The notes under the pieces: generated by a model
What the model saw: only the letters and a program-made list of their open reading frames with translations
Told to the model about the DNA's origin: nothing
Databases searched by the model: none
Shown here: positions 9,477 to 11,233 of the stretch, in pieces
Layout of the letters: every line of letters begins with the position of its first letter
Numbering within the stretch: the stretch's first letter is position 1
Translations under genes and position numbers: made by a program
Assembly (NCBI GenBank): GCA_002751075.1
Contig: NAOQ01000924.1
Location: forward strand, 10,455 to 21,687
Origin: Ichthyophonus hoferi
Lineage: Eukaryota > Opisthokonta > Ichthyosporea > Ichthyophonida > Ichthyophonidae
DNA: 11,233 nt
Direction of reading: 5' to 3'

Positions 9477-9670
9477 TATCTATTTTTTTATCTTGAAGCT
9501 CTTAACCTGATTGTTTTCTCAATAGAAGCTGAGCACTTAAGGTAAGTGATTTAATAATAATTGATAATAATAATATTAAATGTTTATAACTATGTAAAGA
9601 AATACTTAGATTAATTAAATATACCAGTTTTGAAAAATATTGTAATATATTTGTATATTTGTGTATATAT

Positions 9671-9740
9671 TCCTATTATACAACAACACCGAATTGGCGA
9701 CCTCAAAGCCTGTGGGCAAGTCACTTGAGCTATCACAGAT
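9671..9740 (-). mobile_element. possible tRNA-derived SINE head (degenerate)
   Basis: On the minus strand, TAGCTCAAGTG (9732-9722) fits an RNA polymerase III A box. About 37 bases later, ATTCGGTGTT (9695-9686) is a poor B box. Between them, CTTGCCCACAGGCTTTGAG looks like an anticodon-arm region. Start-to-start spacing is a few bases shorter than in a true tRNA, and the acceptor stem does not pair, so this is not a working tRNA. No 3' end, poly(A) tail or target duplication could be fixed. Confidence 0.35.
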
Positions 9741-9835
9741 AACTATAAATGATAATAAATAATGTCAGAAATGATAAGTAGAGACAGACGTTTTCCTATA
9801 ACCTAAATTCGTTTAGAAAGAAGGGGAGTACCAAG

Positions 9836-9852
9836 CAAGTCGGCGGGACTTG
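9836..9852. other. small perfect hairpin
   Basis: CAAGTC, a 5-base loop GGCGG, then GACTTG. It sits in the most GC-rich non-coding part of the window (about 9820-9970). It is too short to mean much alone, and no U tract follows. Confidence 0.3.
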
Positions 9853-9979
9853 TCTAGAAGGATACCTAATCAATGTGTTATCTTATCCGGCCCATGAAAC
9901 TCGCCTGCTCCACTCTACCATTGGCTGGTTTTACTAATAAAGATCATCTCTTAGATTGCCGCTTAGCACCAATAGATTA

Positions 9980-10227
9980 CGAGGTCTCCCGGGAATAATT
10001 TGACAAATCCAACAATTAGACAGATACCAACAATAATTCAACATATTCTAACCATAAATGGAAATGTTAAATTTAAAAATAAAATAAAATATTAAAATAA
10101 AAATAGAATAGTTTTTTAAAAAAATATATATTAATAAACAGGAAATTGAAAGAATTAAATTTTTGCTGTTTTCACTAGAAGAATTGTATTTTCTATGTAC
10201 ATTTCTTTTAATTTTTTGAACAAAAAA
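9980..10227 (+). repeat. left inverted arm of the foldback element
   Basis: Longer than the right arm because of the block at 10011-10049. The match to the right arm is imperfect, roughly three of four bases by eye, and the outer 30 bases and the GGAAATTGAAAG block match best. The AT-rich middle contains long A runs that make alignment loose. Confidence 0.7.
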
Positions 10228-10344
10228 ATTGTTAATCAAGAAGAAAAAAAGAGTAGTTTAGTTGGAAAATATTTATTCGTGTAACGTCCCACGTAAACTT
10301 TCCTTCACCTTTCCCCAATTTCTGCTATGTACTATACTATCATG

Positions 10345-10528
10345 TTTTGTTCAAAAAAATTTAAGGAATGTATATACAATATACGATTCTTCTGGTAAAA
10401 ATAGCGAAATTTAAATTTCTTTCAATTTCCTCTTTATGAACGTATTTCTTTTTTAAAATATTATTTTTATTCTATAGTTAGAAATTCCATTTATGGTTGG
10501 GATCTGTCGAATTATTTCCGGGAGCCCG
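10345..10528 (-). repeat. right inverted arm of the foldback element
   Basis: It begins TTTTGTTCAAAAAAA and ends GGGAGCCCG just before TA at 10529-10530. Relative to the left arm it lacks about 39 bases near its outer end. The tandem array of the next feature starts at once. Confidence 0.7.
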
Positions 10529-10770
10529 TAAATAGTAATAAATAATACGTAAATAATACGTAAATAATACGTAAATAATCGTAAATAATATGTGAATAAT
10601 AGTAAATAATATATAAATAACATGTAAATGATAGTAAATAATACGTAAATAATATATAAATAATATGTAAATAATAGTAAATAATACGTAAATAATACGT
10701 AAATAATATATAAATAATACGTAAATAATAGTAAATTGTACGTACATAATATAAAAATAATATGTAAGTA
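10529..10770. repeat. degenerate tandem array, unit TAAATAATACG (about 11 bp) with 9-10 bp variants
   Basis: About twenty units. The commonest are TAAATAATACG, TAAATAATATA and the shorter TAAATAATAG. It starts exactly at the TA that borders the foldback element, whose last bases (CCCG followed by TAAATA) fit the unit. It produces a long false reading frame of Ile, Tyr, Leu and Phe on the minus strand. Confidence 0.8.
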
Positions 10771-10775
10771 GATAT

Positions 10776-10820
10776 AAAAAATAATTTAAAAATAATTTAA
10801 AAATAATTTAAAAATAATTT
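10776..10820. repeat. four-copy 11-bp tandem repeat AAAAATAATTT
   Basis: Four copies, the last three identical and spaced 11 bases apart, the first with one extra A. It follows the larger array after a short gap. The same unit length suggests that it derived from it. Confidence 0.75.
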
Positions 10821-11171
10821 ATAAATAACATAAAATCTGTAACATAAATATAATTAATAATTAATAATTAAAACATTTCAGTAGTAATAAATGATAAATA
10901 TTAAAATGAAAGGGATTATATGTGTAGGATAGTCAAGTACATATGATATATTATATACTATTACTTTACTACTATATACTATGATATATACTACATATAA
11001 ACATAACTATATAGTGAATCGTAAGAGTAAGAATTGAGAAATCTAGTGGGAATATGATACAGAATGAGTCTATGACCGTAGATACACAACAGATGGTAAG
11101 GGAGATTGAGATGTTTGTATGTGTTTATCTATGTTTGTATGCATGTATGTATATATGTATGTAGCTAGTGT

Positions 11172-11173
<2 letters not shown>
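10821..11173. other. AT-rich intergenic stretch without a gene
   Basis: Low-complexity AT sequence, then a slightly less AT-rich part (about 11020-11110), then a TATG/TGTATG-rich run (about 11110-11165) leading into the ATT microsatellite. No reading frame or recognisable motif was found. Confidence 0.5.

Positions 11174-11233
<60 letters not shown>
11174..11233. repeat. perfect (ATT)20 microsatellite reaching the window edge
   Basis: Twenty uninterrupted ATT triplets, still running at base 11233, so the true length is not known. The lack of interruptions suggests a young or actively changing tract. Confidence 0.95.

Larger units (their letters stand above)
9980..10528. mobile_element. foldback/MITE-like DNA element with long terminal inverted repeats, TA-flanked
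   Basis: The left end CGAGGTCTCCCGGGAATAAT is answered at the right, read on the minus strand, by CGGGCTCCCGGAAATAAT. Pairing continues inward through GACAAATCC/GACAGATCC, ACCATAAATGGAA, GGAAATTGAAAGAA, AGAAGAAT and TTTTTTGAACAAAA. Arms are about 10,227-9980 and 10,528-10,345, with a spacer of about 117 bases. The left arm has an extra block of about 39 bases (10011-10049). TA at 9978-9979 and 10529-10530 fits a TA target duplication, as in Tc1/mariner-like elements. No transposase frame is present, so it would need one from elsewhere. Confidence 0.8.

Noticed and set aside
10048-10239. Minus-strand open stretch of 63 codons, rich in Ile, Phe, Asn and Lys
   Set aside because: It lies inside the left arm of the foldback element and reflects its A/T runs.
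10478-10747. Minus-strand open stretch of 89 codons with repeated IIYVLF and YYLR
   Set aside because: It is the 11-base tandem array read in one frame. Period and composition explain it.

Overview
This is an AT-rich, gene-poor eukaryotic window. The best reading is a fungus. The only gene I can recognise encodes a secreted polysaccharide deacetylase of the Agd3 type (carbohydrate esterase family CE18), which I know mainly from fungi. The gene is cut into many short exons by AT-rich introns of about 135 to 475 bases, and repeats crowd the rest. This suggests an AT-rich, repeat-rich fungus, perhaps an early-diverging lineage such as the Glomeromycotina. The lineage is an inference with low confidence, because nothing in the window fixes the taxon.

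Left half (1 to 6169, minus strand): one gene. I rebuilt it as 15 exons between 6169 and 520, about 626 codons. Thirteen of the fourteen exon junctions agree in reading phase. The start codon, signal peptide, VQVDD motif, ELAYNG segment, SHTLTH motif, VTPEISGL, VVGDNSR and a DPIMFHQ motif appear in the order expected for the family. The last exon or exons probably lie beyond the left edge. One junction (exon 2 to 3) is out of phase and hides a small missing piece or a wrong boundary. The introns carry simple repeats and a four-copy minisatellite.

Middle (6170 to 8555): no gene that I can support. It includes the promoter side of the deacetylase gene and several short open stretches that look like chance.

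Right part (8556 to 11233): repeats. There are three diverged copies of an unnamed repeat (8556-8815, about 8836-8975, 9285-9476), a possible tRNA-derived SINE head on the minus strand near 9671-9740, and a 549-base foldback element with long inverted arms flanked by TA (9980-10528). A degenerate 11-base tandem array starts right at the end of that element. A second short tandem array and a perfect (ATT)20 microsatellite run to the window edge.

I see no CRISPR array, no tRNA or rRNA gene, and no multi-gene system. The two most interesting things are the heavily split CE18 gene and the foldback element with its adjoining tandem array.
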